Positions 25,376-33,973 of a stretch of DNA of 64,000 nt are shown here, one piece after another (the stretch's first letter is position 1; each line of letters begins with the position of its first letter). The position numbers were made by a program, and so were the translations under genes. Location of the stretch: positions 62,001 through 126,000 of the forward strand of contig CAVPEW010000075.1 of NCBI GenBank assembly GCA_963703565.1. Direction: 5' to 3'. The notes below the pieces were generated by a model that was not told the origin of the DNA, made no database searches, and saw only the letters and a list, made by a program, of their open reading frames with translations. This stretch comes from CAVPEW01 sp963703565 (GTDB lineage Bacteria > Actinomycetota > Acidimicrobiia > Acidimicrobiales > VFJN01).

Positions 25376-26523
25376 TTGCCGAACCCTTCGGGCGGAAGGA
25401 CTGTGCGGTTGTCGCCGGTCTTGATGGTGGCGAGGCCGGGGATCTGGATCTCGTCGGGCAGCAGCGTCAGCGGCGTCTGGGTGGGGTCGAGGTGCAGGAG
25501 CGGGACGCCGCCGCCCTTGCCGGGATCCAGGGTGGTCTGCGAGCCCAGATCGATCGGCTCGGACAGGACCGGCCCGGCGACGAGGCCGACGAGGTAGACG
25601 TTGACCCAGGCGCCCTCCCTGGACACGTTGTAGAAGCGCTCGACGAGGGTCGGCAGGCCGGTCAGGCCCAGGTCGATGCGGTCGCGCTGCTCGTCGAGCA
25701 CCTGGGAGACCTCGGCCAGCTTGGAGGAGAACCCGGTGAAGGTGGCCTCATTGCGGTCGAGGAACGGGCTGAGGGTGTCGGACAGGTCGCCCACACCGCT
25801 GACCAGACCAGACAGCTCGGTCTGGCGCTCGGCCAGGGCACCGAAGACCACGTCGAGCCCGTCGATGGCCGTGTTGAGCTCGGCCTCTCGGCCGTCGAGC
25901 GCCCGGGAGAGCCGGTCGGCGGAGTCGAAGAGGCGTCGCAGGTCTTCTTCCTTGGCGGCGATGGTGGAGGCCAGGGTCGACACGTCGCCGAAGATCTGGT
26001 TGAGCTCCTCGGCCCGGCCGTCGTCGAGGGCCTCGCCGGTGGAGGCGAACACGGAGTTGAGCGACTCGATGTCGGTCTTCTCCAGGGTCGGCTCGGCCGA
26101 GTTGAGCAGCGTGTCGACGTCGGTCGCCACGTCGGTCATCTCCAGCGGGATGCGGTCGTCGTCGCCCAGCAGCCGTCCCGCGCCGGGATCGGCGAGCTCG
26201 ACGTACTTCTTGCCGAGCAGGGTGCGCAGGCGCACCTGGGCCCGGGTCCGCTCCGACAGCTCGATGCCATCGTCGATGGTCATGTCGACGGTGACGGTGC
26301 CCTTCTCCAGGTTGCGCTCGATCCCCGACACCGAACCCACGTTCACTCCCGCGACGCGCACCGGGTCACCGCTCTCCAGGCCCGATGCCGAGTCGAACTC
26401 GGCCGAGAGCGAGTAGTGCTTGGAGAAGATCTGCAGGCCACCGATGGACCCGGTGATCGCCACCGCGAGAGCGGTGAGCACCAGGCCGACGATGCCGGAG
26501 CGTCGGACGTTGCGGAAGGTCAC
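25372..26523 (-). CDS. MCE-family protein (MceC position)
   Basis: A 383-residue cell-envelope protein: an N-terminal membrane helix (GIVGLVLTALAVAITGSI), the MCE/MlaD domain (SAEFDSASGLESGDPVRV to about residue 120, with LLGKKYVELA), a coiled helical segment to about 290 and a variable C-terminus. It is one of six subunits of the Mce lipid-transport tunnel. Start GTG at 26523 and stop overlap its neighbours by 4 bases. Confidence 0.92.
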   Translation of the reverse strand: MTFRNVRRSGIVGLVLTALAVAITGSIGGLQIFSKHYSLSAEFDSASGLESGDPVRVAGVNVGSVSGIERNLEKGTVTVDMTIDDGIELSERTRAQVRLRTLLGKKYVELADPGAGRLLGDDDRIPLEMTDVATDVDTLLNSAEPTLEKTDIESLNSVFASTGEALDDGRAEELNQIFGDVSTLASTIAAKEEDLRRLFDSADRLSRALDGREAELNTAIDGLDVVFGALAERQTELSGLVSGVGDLSDTLSPFLDRNEATFTGFSSKLAEVSQVLDEQRDRIDLGLTGLPTLVERFYNVSREGAWVNVYLVGLVAGPVLSEPIDLGSQTTLDPGKGGGVPLLHLDPTQTPLTLLPDEIQIPGLATIKTGDNRTVLPPEGFGK

Positions 26524-27758
26524 TGGTTGCCTCCGAGCAGGCCGCCGAGCAGGCCGCCGAGGAGGGCTTCGAGACCGGTGGCCCCACCGCCCTGGTCACG
26601 CGGTGCGGGCGTGAAGGGGCTCGACGGGTTGATGGTGAGCGGGCCGATCGAGGTCTCGGGGATGGGCGGGAGCGGGATCCGGGGCTGGCCCAGCAGCGGC
26701 GCCGGTGCCGACAGGGCGTCTGGCCCGATGTCGTTGTAGTTGGGACCGATGATCGGGCTGAGCAGGTCGAGGTTCGTGTTCACGACGCCCAGGCCGCGGG
26801 CGTAGACGTGCCAGTAGCGCCCACTGTGGGTGGCCCGCGAGATGGCCCCGGTCAGCCACGGGACGGTGCGAAGGCCCTCGCTGAGGCCCTCCTTGTTCTG
26901 GGCCAGGGCCTCGACGAGCTCTGTCGAGCGGGCCAGGATCGAGTCGAGGTCGGACTCGCTGGCCTGGAGCACCTGGTCGAAGATCGCCACGAGCTGGTCG
27001 GCGTCGGCCACGGTGGTCCCCAGGTTCGAGGCCTGACCGGCCAGCACGTCGGCGGTGGAGGCGAAGCTGGTCAGGAAGCGCTGCACCTCGGTGTCCCGGG
27101 CCGCGATGCCGTCGATGAGCCTGCCCAGGTTGGTGATCGAGCGGTCGATGGCCGCGGCGCGCGGCTCGAGGGTGGCGAGCAGGCGACTGCCGTCGTCGAT
27201 GGCCCGGCCGATCGTCTCCTCCCGCCCGTCCAGCGCCGAGGCCAGTGTGGCCATCACCCGGTTCAGGGTCGTGGTGTCGAGGTCGCCGATGAGCGGCTCG
27301 GTGTTGTTCAGCAGCATGGTCAGGTCGGCCGCGGCGCCGGTCTGGTCCTTGGCCAGCCGCGTGTCGGCGGCGATGGCGGGCCCGTCGGCACTGGCCCCCT
27401 TGGGCGGCAGCACCTCGACGATCCGCTGGCCGAGCAGGTTGCGCCACCGGACCTCGAAGCGCGAACCCTGGGGGATCCGGTAGCGGTCGTCGATGTCGAG
27501 GCCGACCACCGCCCGGCCGTGCTCGACGTGGATGCCGCCGACCTTGCCGACGCGCACGCCGGCAAGGTTGACCGCGTCGCCCGAGACCAGGCCGGTGACG
27601 TCGGTGAACTCCCCGGTCACCCGGTAGGTGTCGGCCAGCATGCCCGCGGCGCCGTTGAGCTGGCCGATCTGGCTCGCCAGCGCGTAGAGCGACAGCGCAC
27701 CGAGCGCGGTCAGCAGGCCGAGCTTGGCCAGCAGGCCGAGGTCCTCGCGCATCTTCAT
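26520..27758 (-). CDS. MCE-family protein (MceB position)
   Basis: A 412-residue MCE protein: N-terminal helix (LLTALGALSLYALAS), MCE domain (VTGEFTDVTGLVSGDAVNLAGV, NLLGQRIVEVLP), helical stalk, and a Gly/Leu-rich C-terminal tail (LLGGLLGGLLGG). That tail motif recurs in several Mce proteins of this operon and may be a shared interaction or membrane-contact element. ATG at 27758 overlaps the preceding stop as ATGA. Confidence 0.92.
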   Translation of the reverse strand: MKMREDLGLLAKLGLLTALGALSLYALASQIGQLNGAAGMLADTYRVTGEFTDVTGLVSGDAVNLAGVRVGKVGGIHVEHGRAVVGLDIDDRYRIPQGSRFEVRWRNLLGQRIVEVLPPKGASADGPAIAADTRLAKDQTGAAADLTMLLNNTEPLIGDLDTTTLNRVMATLASALDGREETIGRAIDDGSRLLATLEPRAAAIDRSITNLGRLIDGIAARDTEVQRFLTSFASTADVLAGQASNLGTTVADADQLVAIFDQVLQASESDLDSILARSTELVEALAQNKEGLSEGLRTVPWLTGAISRATHSGRYWHVYARGLGVVNTNLDLLSPIIGPNYNDIGPDALSAPAPLLGQPRIPLPPIPETSIGPLTINPSSPFTPAPRDQGGGATGLEALLGGLLGGLLGGNQ

Positions 27759-28891
27759 CCGACCAGCCCTCCCAGCAGGTTGCCCAGCAGGGCGCTCAAA
27801 CCGGTCGGCTTGAGGGAGCCGTCGGTGTTGGCCAGGCCCAGGTCGAGGGTGAAGGGACCTTGGGGCAGGCCGGCGACGGTGATGTCGGGCCCGACCCCGG
27901 TGCCGCCACCGCCGTCTCCGAGGGCGCCCGGGGTGTCGAGAAGGCTGCCGGCGTTGATGACGCCGAAGTTGGCGATCGGCGCGCGGAACGAGCCCGTTGT
28001 CGTGGCGGCGGCCAGACCGTTGAGCAGCTGGGGTGCGCCGCTGAGCAGGGCGGTGATGGCCCCGGGATAGTTCGACAGGACGTCGAAGGTGCCGTAGATC
28101 CCGTCGAGCGCGCCCTGCAGAGGTTCGCGCTCGCCGGCCAGGAGCTCGGCCGCCCGCGCGGACAGGTCGGTCGTGCCGGCCAGGAACCTGGCCACCTCGG
28201 GCTCGTCGTCGGCCACCAGTTCGGCGAGGTCGCCGAAGTGGTCCGCTGCTCGGGCGAGCTCTGCCGCGCGGGCTTCGAAGGTGCCAGCCGCACCGGGAAC
28301 CGCCTCGAACAGCCGGGCTAGGTCGCCCTTGCGCTGGGTGAACTCCTCCAGGATGGGCGGCAGGTCGTCGAGGAGCTGGGCGATGTCGGCGCCGGAGCCG
28401 TCGAAGGCCTCGGCGTAGGACGACAACGTGGCCGAGAACTCGACCGGGTCGAAGGTCTCGAGTATCGGCTGGAGCTTGTCGAGGACCTGTTGCACCTCCG
28501 CCGACGGCGAGGTGCGATCAACGGGGATGCTCGCTCCCTCGGCGAGGGTCGGGGCGTCTTCCTCGGCGGGTTGGAGCTCGACGAACTTGTCGCCGAAGAG
28601 CGTCTTGGGCACCAGGTTGGCGGTGCTGTCGGCGGCGACGCGTGTGTCGGGGTCCAGTGCCAGCGTGTACCGGACCGTGGGCGCTCCGGGCTCGGCCTCG
28701 ATGGAGGAGATCCGCCCGACGGGCACGCCGCGCACGCGCACCTCGTCGCCCGGGCGCACGTTGAGGCCGGCCCGCTCGAACTCGACGGTCATCTCCATCG
28801 TGTCCGGCTCGGGTTGGTTGAGGTACGCCGCGGCCATCCCGGCCACGACCAGGCCACCGATGCTCCTGCGAAGGACGGGGACGAGTTCCAT
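27755..28891 (-). CDS. MCE-family protein (MceA position)
   Basis: A 378-residue MCE protein and first of the six. N-terminal helix (SIGGLVVAGMAAAYL), MCE domain (MTVEFERAGLNVRPGDEVRV, TLFGDKFVELQP), helical stalk and a hydrophobic C-terminal tail ending SALLGNLLGGLVG. The ATG at 28891 shares a base with the stop of yrbEB (TGATG). Predicted to dock against the YrbE permeases in the inner membrane. Confidence 0.92.
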   Translation of the reverse strand: MELVPVLRRSIGGLVVAGMAAAYLNQPEPDTMEMTVEFERAGLNVRPGDEVRVRGVPVGRISSIEAEPGAPTVRYTLALDPDTRVAADSTANLVPKTLFGDKFVELQPAEEDAPTLAEGASIPVDRTSPSAEVQQVLDKLQPILETFDPVEFSATLSSYAEAFDGSGADIAQLLDDLPPILEEFTQRKGDLARLFEAVPGAAGTFEARAAELARAADHFGDLAELVADDEPEVARFLAGTTDLSARAAELLAGEREPLQGALDGIYGTFDVLSNYPGAITALLSGAPQLLNGLAAATTTGSFRAPIANFGVINAGSLLDTPGALGDGGGGTGVGPDITVAGLPQGPFTLDLGLANTDGSLKPTGLSALLGNLLGGLVG

Positions 28892-29805
28892 CAGCCCGAG
28901 AACCTCACGGTGTCGGCGAATCCCCAGAAGGTCATGGACATGGCGAAGTTGACGATGAACACCGTCGTGACCGACAACCGGACGGCCCGGCCGACGGCGT
29001 AGCCGACCGCCTCCGGCCCACCCGAGACCCGGAAGCCGTAGGCACAGTGCACGAAGGTGATGATCACGATGAAGACCAGGACCTTCATGACGCTGTAGAC
29101 GATGTCGATCCTGGGCAGGTAGAGCTCGAAGTACTGGTCGTAGATGCCCGGCGATATGCCGAAGAACTGGATCGAGGTCAACCGGGTCGTGACCAGGCCC
29201 ACGTAGAGGCCCACGACGTAGAGGGGCAGCACCGTGATGAACGAGGCGACCAGGCGGGTCGAGACCAGGTAGCGCAGCGCAGGGATGCCCATCACGTCGA
29301 GGGCGTCGATCTCCTCGGAGATCCGCATGGCACCCAGCTCGGCGGTGAAGTTGGCCCCGATCTGGGCCGCGAAGATGATCGCAGCCGCCAGCGGCATGAT
29401 CTCGCGGACGTTGGCGAAGGCGGAGATGAAGCCGATGAGGTCCTCGGCGCCGATGATCTCGAGGCCCTTGACGCCCTCGAGGCTGAGCTGCACGCCGATG
29501 ACGCCGGTCATGAAGATCATGACGATCAGCGCGCCGGCCCCGAGCAGGAACGCCCCCACCCCGACCGACACGTCGGAGATGAGCGACACGATCTGGGCGC
29601 GGTACTTCAACGAGGCCGGCACGTTGACCACGGCCCTCCACGCGACGTCGAAGATCATCTGCGCCGTGCGGATCGGTTGCAGGACCGGGGCGACGGCCTC
29701 GGCCGCCGCGCTGCGCAACTGGCCGGTCGGGCGCACCGAGGAGGGGCGCGGCTCCAGCTGCGCGGCCGGGTCGGTAGCGGGACGGGGCTCGATGGTCTGG
29801 GTCAC
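28891..29805 (-). CDS. YrbE/MlaE-type permease (second)
   Basis: A 304-residue ABC-type lipid permease. The N-terminal 45 residues are Pro/Arg-rich and cytosolic, then five to six hydrophobic segments with the family signature: EIMPLAAAIIFAAQIGANF, AELGAMRISEEIDALDVMGI. This EE..DAL block is the coupling loop that contacts the Mkl/MceG ATPase, which is not in the window. GTG at 29805 overlaps the first permease stop (GTGA). Confidence 0.95.
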   Translation of the reverse strand: MTQTIEPRPATDPAAQLEPRPSSVRPTGQLRSAAAEAVAPVLQPIRTAQMIFDVAWRAVVNVPASLKYRAQIVSLISDVSVGVGAFLLGAGALIVMIFMTGVIGVQLSLEGVKGLEIIGAEDLIGFISAFANVREIMPLAAAIIFAAQIGANFTAELGAMRISEEIDALDVMGIPALRYLVSTRLVASFITVLPLYVVGLYVGLVTTRLTSIQFFGISPGIYDQYFELYLPRIDIVYSVMKVLVFIVIITFVHCAYGFRVSGGPEAVGYAVGRAVRLSVTTVFIVNFAMSMTFWGFADTVRFSG

Positions 29806-30596
29806 GCGATCGCGTCCGGGACCAGGGCCAGGTAGCCGAAGGTGAGCACGAGGTTGACCACCACCAGGGCCAGCACGGTGAGGACCACGCCCTGGTTCAC
29901 CGCCTTGCCGACGCCGCCCGGCCCGCCCTTGGCGTAGAGCCCCTTCCAGGCGGAGATGAGCGCGGCGACGATGCCGAAGACGAAGCCCTTCAGCAGGGCC
30001 AGGTACAGGTCGGGCATGCGGGCCAGGATCGTGAACCCGTCGAGGAAGGCGCCCCCGTTGGAGCCCTTGATGATGACGGCGTAGTAGTAGCCACCGGCGA
30101 TCCCGCCGATGATGACCATGCCGGTCAGGATCAGCGCCGAGAACGCCGCCCCGAGCACCCGTGGGACCACGAGGCGATGCAGCGGGTCGACCGACATGAC
30201 CTGCATCGCCGCGATCTCGTCACGCACCGTGCGGGCCCCGAGGTCGGCGGTGATCGCAGTGCCTCCGGCAGCGGCCAGCATGAACGTCGTGCCCAGGGGA
30301 CCGGCCTCTCGCACGATCGCGAGGACCATGGCCGCACCCTGGGCTGACTCGGCACCGAACTGGCGGGTGATGTTGTACACCTGCAGCCCGATCACGAGGC
30401 CGAACGACAACGTGAGCAGCATCGCCGGGAACAGCGTGACCGAGCAGATGAACCAGGTCTGTCGAGCCACCTCCATCGGCCGGAACGGACGCCGCGGAAG
30501 GCGAACGACAACGTCGGCGGCCATGGCGAAGAAGCGCCCGGCCTCGTCCAGGAAGTTCGCTGCCTTGCCGGCGCCTGCTCGTTGTAGCAACGCCAT
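29802..30596 (-). CDS. YrbE/MlaE-type permease (first)
   Basis: A 264-residue permease, first gene of the mce operon. Family motifs: REAGPLGTTFMLAAAGGTAI and TVRDEIAAMQVMSVDPLHRL, with about five membrane segments. ATG at 30596 is chosen because AGGGGG lies 6 bases upstream and the sequence before it is low-complexity. That ribosome-binding site lies inside an inverted repeat (30601-30648), which could regulate translation of the operon. Its partner ATPase (Mkl type) must be encoded elsewhere. Confidence 0.92.
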   Translation of the reverse strand: MALLQRAGAGKAANFLDEAGRFFAMAADVVVRLPRRPFRPMEVARQTWFICSVTLFPAMLLTLSFGLVIGLQVYNITRQFGAESAQGAAMVLAIVREAGPLGTTFMLAAAGGTAITADLGARTVRDEIAAMQVMSVDPLHRLVVPRVLGAAFSALILTGMVIIGGIAGGYYYAVIIKGSNGGAFLDGFTILARMPDLYLALLKGFVFGIVAALISAWKGLYAKGGPGGVGKAVNQGVVLTVLALVVVNLVLTFGYLALVPDAIA

Positions 30597-30600
30597 GTCC

Positions 30601-30648
30601 AACCCCCTGGGCCGACGGCCGGCCACGGTGACTGCGGTCACAGGGGTT
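30601..30648 (-). promoter_or_regulatory. mce operon leader hairpin that can mask the ribosome-binding site
   Basis: In the mRNA, AACCCCTG (from 30648-30641) can pair with CAGGGGGTT (from 30609-30601), which contains the Shine-Dalgarno AGGGGG 6 bases before the yrbE start codon. The 31-base spacer itself contains GTGAC-TGCG-GTCAC (30628-30641) and further GC-rich self-complementary sequence. This could be a translational switch, a protein-binding site, or chance in GC-rich DNA. Confidence 0.45.
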
Positions 30649-30731
30649 GTTCGTGCCGCGGGCGCCGACCTCCTTCCGGCGCGTCGGAGAAAACCCGGAA
30701 GCACCGTGGCCCACCCGGCGCCGGGCGCGCT

Positions 30732-30774
30732 ACGGGGCGGCACCCGCGGCGCCAAGCGCCCGGGTGCCGCCCGT
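30732..30774 (-). terminator. Hairpin after thiolase gene, upstream of the mce operon
   Basis: A long GC-rich stem (30732-30746 with 30761-30774, one bulged base) with a 14-base loop lies 19 bases after the thiolase stop, read on the minus strand. It probably ends the DUF35/thiolase transcript before the mce operon. Confidence 0.6.
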
Positions 30775-30792
30775 GTAGCGGAACCGCCCGGG

Positions 30793-31935
30793 TCAGGCCT
30801 GCTGGAGGATGTGCACGATGCAGATGGAGCCGGCGCCCATCATGTGCACCATCGCGGTGCGCGCCCCGGCGACCTGGTTCGCGCCCTGCTCCCCGCGCAA
30901 CTGGCGGGTGGCGTCGTACACCTGGGCGAGACCGGTAGGCCCACCGGGGTGGCCCCGGGCGGTGAGCCCCCCGTCGGTGGAGAACGGGATGCGACCACCG
31001 ATGGACGTCGCGCCCTCGGCCACCAGCTTGTCGCCCTCGCCCGGGCCGCAGATGCCGAGCAGCTCGTAGTACATGAGCTCCTCGATGGGGAACGCGTCGT
31101 GCACGTGGACCAGGTCGAGGTCGGTCGGGCCGACACCGGCCTGTTCGTAGGCCGCCGCCGACGTCGTGCGGGTGAGCTCGCTCGGGCCCACGACCGCCCC
31201 CATGAAGATGTGACCGTCGGTGTAGCGCTCGGTCTCGGCCTGAGAGGACAGCACCCGCACCAGCGGGCGGCCGTTGGCGAGCCGCTCGGCCACCTCGCGG
31301 GTAGCTACCAGGGCGCATGCCGCGCCGGCACCGGCGGCGCAGGCCATCTTCGACGTGTGGGGATAGGCGATCATCCGCGAGGCGAGGACCTCCTCCGGGG
31401 TCACCTCGTGGTCGGCCCGCCGCTGCGCGTACGGGTTGTTCCGTCCGTGGTTCCAGTTCTTCGCCGCGATCTTGGCGAAGGTCTCGACCGTCGTGCCGAC
31501 CTCGTACATGCGCCGGGTGGCCCACATGGCGAAGAACGCGGCCGGGAGCATGGTCTGCTCGACGCCGGGCTTGAAGGCCCCTCCACCCAGGCCCATCCGG
31601 TTCATGTCGTCGAAGCCCAGCGCCATGGCCACCTGCGAGTGACCGCCGGCCACGTTCAGCACGGCCTCCCGGAAAGCGGAGGAACCGGTGGCCGAGGCGT
31701 TCTCCACGTGGACGATGGGCACACCGGTCAGGCCGAGGTCCTTGGCCATGGCGACGCCGACCATCATCCCGCCACTGCCGATGTAGCCGTTGTAGAGGGC
31801 CCCGACCTCGTCGAAGCCCAGCCCTGCATCGTCGAGAGCGCCGACCCCGGCCTGGAACGCCAGGTCGGAGACCTGGCCTTCGTAGGGCCCGAAGGGCGTC
31901 ATGCCGACGCCGACCACGTAGACGTCCTCGATCAC
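30793..31935 (-). CDS. Thiolase-like (Ltp/SCPx-type) protein without the nucleophilic Cys
   Basis: A 380-residue thiolase-fold protein. The position of the nucleophilic Cys in SCPx thiolases (NNNCxTG) reads VENASATGSSAF, while GGLTARGHPGGPTG keeps the distal GHP motif. Such Cys-less thiolases with a DUF35 partner include the steroid side-chain retro-aldolase Ltp2. GTG at 31935 overlaps the DUF35 stop (GTGA), with GGGGAGGGG as ribosome-binding site. Near the mce locus and an SDR of Hsd4A type, it probably cleaves a sterol- or bile-acid-type CoA thioester. Confidence 0.85.
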   Translation of the reverse strand: MIEDVYVVGVGMTPFGPYEGQVSDLAFQAGVGALDDAGLGFDEVGALYNGYIGSGGMMVGVAMAKDLGLTGVPIVHVENASATGSSAFREAVLNVAGGHSQVAMALGFDDMNRMGLGGGAFKPGVEQTMLPAAFFAMWATRRMYEVGTTVETFAKIAAKNWNHGRNNPYAQRRADHEVTPEEVLASRMIAYPHTSKMACAAGAGAACALVATREVAERLANGRPLVRVLSSQAETERYTDGHIFMGAVVGPSELTRTTSAAAYEQAGVGPTDLDLVHVHDAFPIEELMYYELLGICGPGEGDKLVAEGATSIGGRIPFSTDGGLTARGHPGGPTGLAQVYDATRQLRGEQGANQVAGARTAMVHMMGAGSICIVHILQQA

Positions 31936-32357
31936 TTCGACCCCTCCCCTGCCGGTGAGAAGCGGAAGCTCACCAGGTCGTTGCCTTCCTTGTCCTGCAT
32001 CACGGGATACAGCTCCAGGCGCATCGGCATCCCGATCTCCCAGTCGCCCATCGCACCCGAGATGACGCTCTGGACCCGGACTCCCTCGGGCAGGTCGATC
32101 TGACCGACGCCGTGACCCTCGAGGTCGCCCATCTTGTTCTTGCCCATCCAGGGCGACTCGATGAAGGTCCACGAGTACAGGACGCCCTCGGGAGAGAGCT
32201 CCACGTCCTCGACGGGCTGCATGGTCACCGGGCAGCGCCGCCGCCGCGGGAAGAAGTGCAAGTCGGCTGCAGGGCTGTACGAGCCGAGCAGACGCGGGGA
32301 TCCACCCCCCTCACCGGGCACTGTGAAGTACCCGTCCTCCAAAGCGCGAGTGGCCAT
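31932..32357 (-). CDS. OB-fold DUF35 partner of the thiolase
   Basis: A 141-residue OB-fold protein of the DUF35/ChsH2 type. The usual four-Cys rubredoxin-like zinc ribbon is not intact here: the region reads HFFPRRRRCPVT with one Cys, so zinc binding is doubtful. The OB core (LYSWTFIESPW, EGVRVQSVISGAMGDWEIG) is recognisable. The thiolase start overlaps its stop (GTGA), so the two are obligately co-translated and likely form a complex. ATG at 32357 has GGAGGACG upstream. Confidence 0.8.
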   Translation of the reverse strand: MATRALEDGYFTVPGEGGGSPRLLGSYSPAADLHFFPRRRRCPVTMQPVEDVELSPEGVLYSWTFIESPWMGKNKMGDLEGHGVGQIDLPEGVRVQSVISGAMGDWEIGMPMRLELYPVMQDKEGNDLVSFRFSPAGEGSK

Positions 32358-32516
32358 CGACGTCCTCCTGGGTCCCCCGGGTGCTGGTCAGGACACGTTA
32401 CGGCTCCGACCCGTGCCGACCCAATCCTGCGGCCAAGCCGGTTTCCGTGACGAGACAGCCGGGCTCTACTGTCGCGAACGCGCCCAACGCGGGGCGCCGC
32501 GACCAAGGAGACGGCA

Positions 32517-33411
32517 GTGAGCGATCTCGGTTACGACGGCAAGGTTGCGATCGTCACGGGCGCGGGAAACGGCCTGGGCCGCCAGCACGCGCTGCTGCTC
32601 GCCAGCCGTGGTGCGCAGGTCGTGGTCAACGACCTCGGTGGTTCGGTGTCGGGCGACGGATCCGACGAGGGGCCCGCCCAGCAGGTGGTCAAGGAGATCG
32701 AGGCCAGCGGTGGCGTGGCCGTGGCCGACGGCAACTCGGTGTCGAGCCGCGCCGGCGGCGAAGCGATCGTCAAGACGGCGCTCGACGCCTTCGGGCGCGT
32801 CGACATCGTCGTCAACAACGCCGGCATCCTGCGTGACAAGGCGTTCCACAACCTCACCGACGAGCTGTTGGACCCAGTGCTCGACGTCCACCTCAAGGGC
32901 GCCTTCTACGTGACCCAACCGGCCTGGAAGGTCATGCGCGAGCAGGGTTACGGGCGAATCGTCAACACCTCCTCGGCGGCAGGCATCTTCGGCAACTTCG
33001 GCCAGACCAACTACGGCGCCGCCAAGATGGGGGTCGTGGGCTTCACCAAGGTCCTGGCCCAGGAGGGTGCCAAGTACAACATCAAGGCGAACGTGCTCGC
33101 TCCGGGCGCCCGCACCCGCATGACCGAAGAAGCTCATGGGCGCCGCCGCGGAGAAGCTCGACCCGGCGCTCGTGTCGCCCGTGGTCGCGTTCCTCGTGCA
33201 CGAGGACTGCCCCGTGACCGGCCGGATCTTCTCGGCAGCCGGCGGACGCGTGGGCGAGGTGTTCATCGGAGCCTGCCAGGGCCTCTTCGACGCCAACCTC
33301 ACCGTGGAAGCGGTGCGCGACGGCTTCGACAAGATCTGCGACCGCACCGACTACGCGGTGCCGACCAACGCCAACGAGGAGATGGCCCTGGTCTTCCCGC
33401 ACCTGATGTGA
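32517..33411 (+). pseudogene. Short-chain dehydrogenase of Hsd4A type, broken by a +1 frameshift
   Basis: An SDR of about 298 residues. Frame one holds the Rossmann motif (VTGAGNGLG), NNAG, and the catalytic Ser and Tyr-xxx-Lys (NTSSAAGIFG, NYGAAK). The C-terminal part (MGAAAEKLDPALVSPVV to VFPHLM) is in another frame. Removing the G at 33132 restores TEELMGAAAEK. The total length is one base over a multiple of three. The C-terminal extension and VVNDLGG near the N-terminus match steroid/acyl-CoA hydroxy dehydrogenases such as Hsd4A, found beside mce4 in mycobacteria. GTG start, ribosome-binding AAGGAGAC. Confidence 0.85.
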
Positions 33412-33499
33412 ACCCCGCTGGCCCGGCTCGCCGGTCCGGCCCAGCCAACCCCGACCCGCGGCGCAGACCCGCGAGGGAGTCGTCGAGCACCTGGAGCGG

Positions 33500-33940
33500 T
33501 CAACGGGGAGGTGAGATGGTCACGGTCCCCTGGGCCGCGCCGACCAGCTTGTCCTCGTTGACGATGTCGATGCGCACCACAGCGGTCCGCTTGGTCATGG
33601 CGATGATGGTCGAGGTGGCCGACATCACCCCGCCCCGCACAGGGGCGAGCAGGTTGAGCTTGAACTCGGTCGTGGCCGCCCACGAACCCCGAGGCATCAC
33701 GGGATACAGGACGGCCCCGAGGACGTGGTCGGCCAGGGCGGAGATGCATCCGCCGTGGGCCGACCCGAACGGGTTGAGCAGCTCGGGGCGGATCTCCATC
33801 TCGGCGGTCATGGTGCCCGGTCCGACAGCGGTCGTTCGGATCCCCAGGTAGCCCGGCAGACCGGTCTCAGGCGGGGCTCCCGAGCCGCCGATCATCTCGG
33901 CCATCTCGGCGTCGTAGTCGAAATGGGGTGCGCTGGGCAT
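33500..33940 (-). CDS. PaaI-type hotdog thioesterase
   Basis: A 146-residue single hotdog domain. The active-site region SAHGGCISALADHVLG carries the HGG...D pattern of the PaaI group, with KLNLLAPVRGGVMSATS in the second half. Predicted to hydrolyse a CoA thioester. It starts 33 bases after the P450 stop on the same strand and probably shares its transcript. Confidence 0.88.
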   Translation of the reverse strand: MPSAPHFDYDAEMAEMIGGSGAPPETGLPGYLGIRTTAVGPGTMTAEMEIRPELLNPFGSAHGGCISALADHVLGAVLYPVMPRGSWAATTEFKLNLLAPVRGGVMSATSTIIAMTKRTAVVRIDIVNEDKLVGAAQGTVTISPPR

Positions 33941-33973
33941 GCGGGTCGTGCTCCTTCTGGCTCGGGTGGCGAC

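Noticed and set aside
30628..30641. GTGAC-TGCG-GTCAC as a separate operator
   Set aside because: It lies wholly inside the larger leader structure and is short; counted there.
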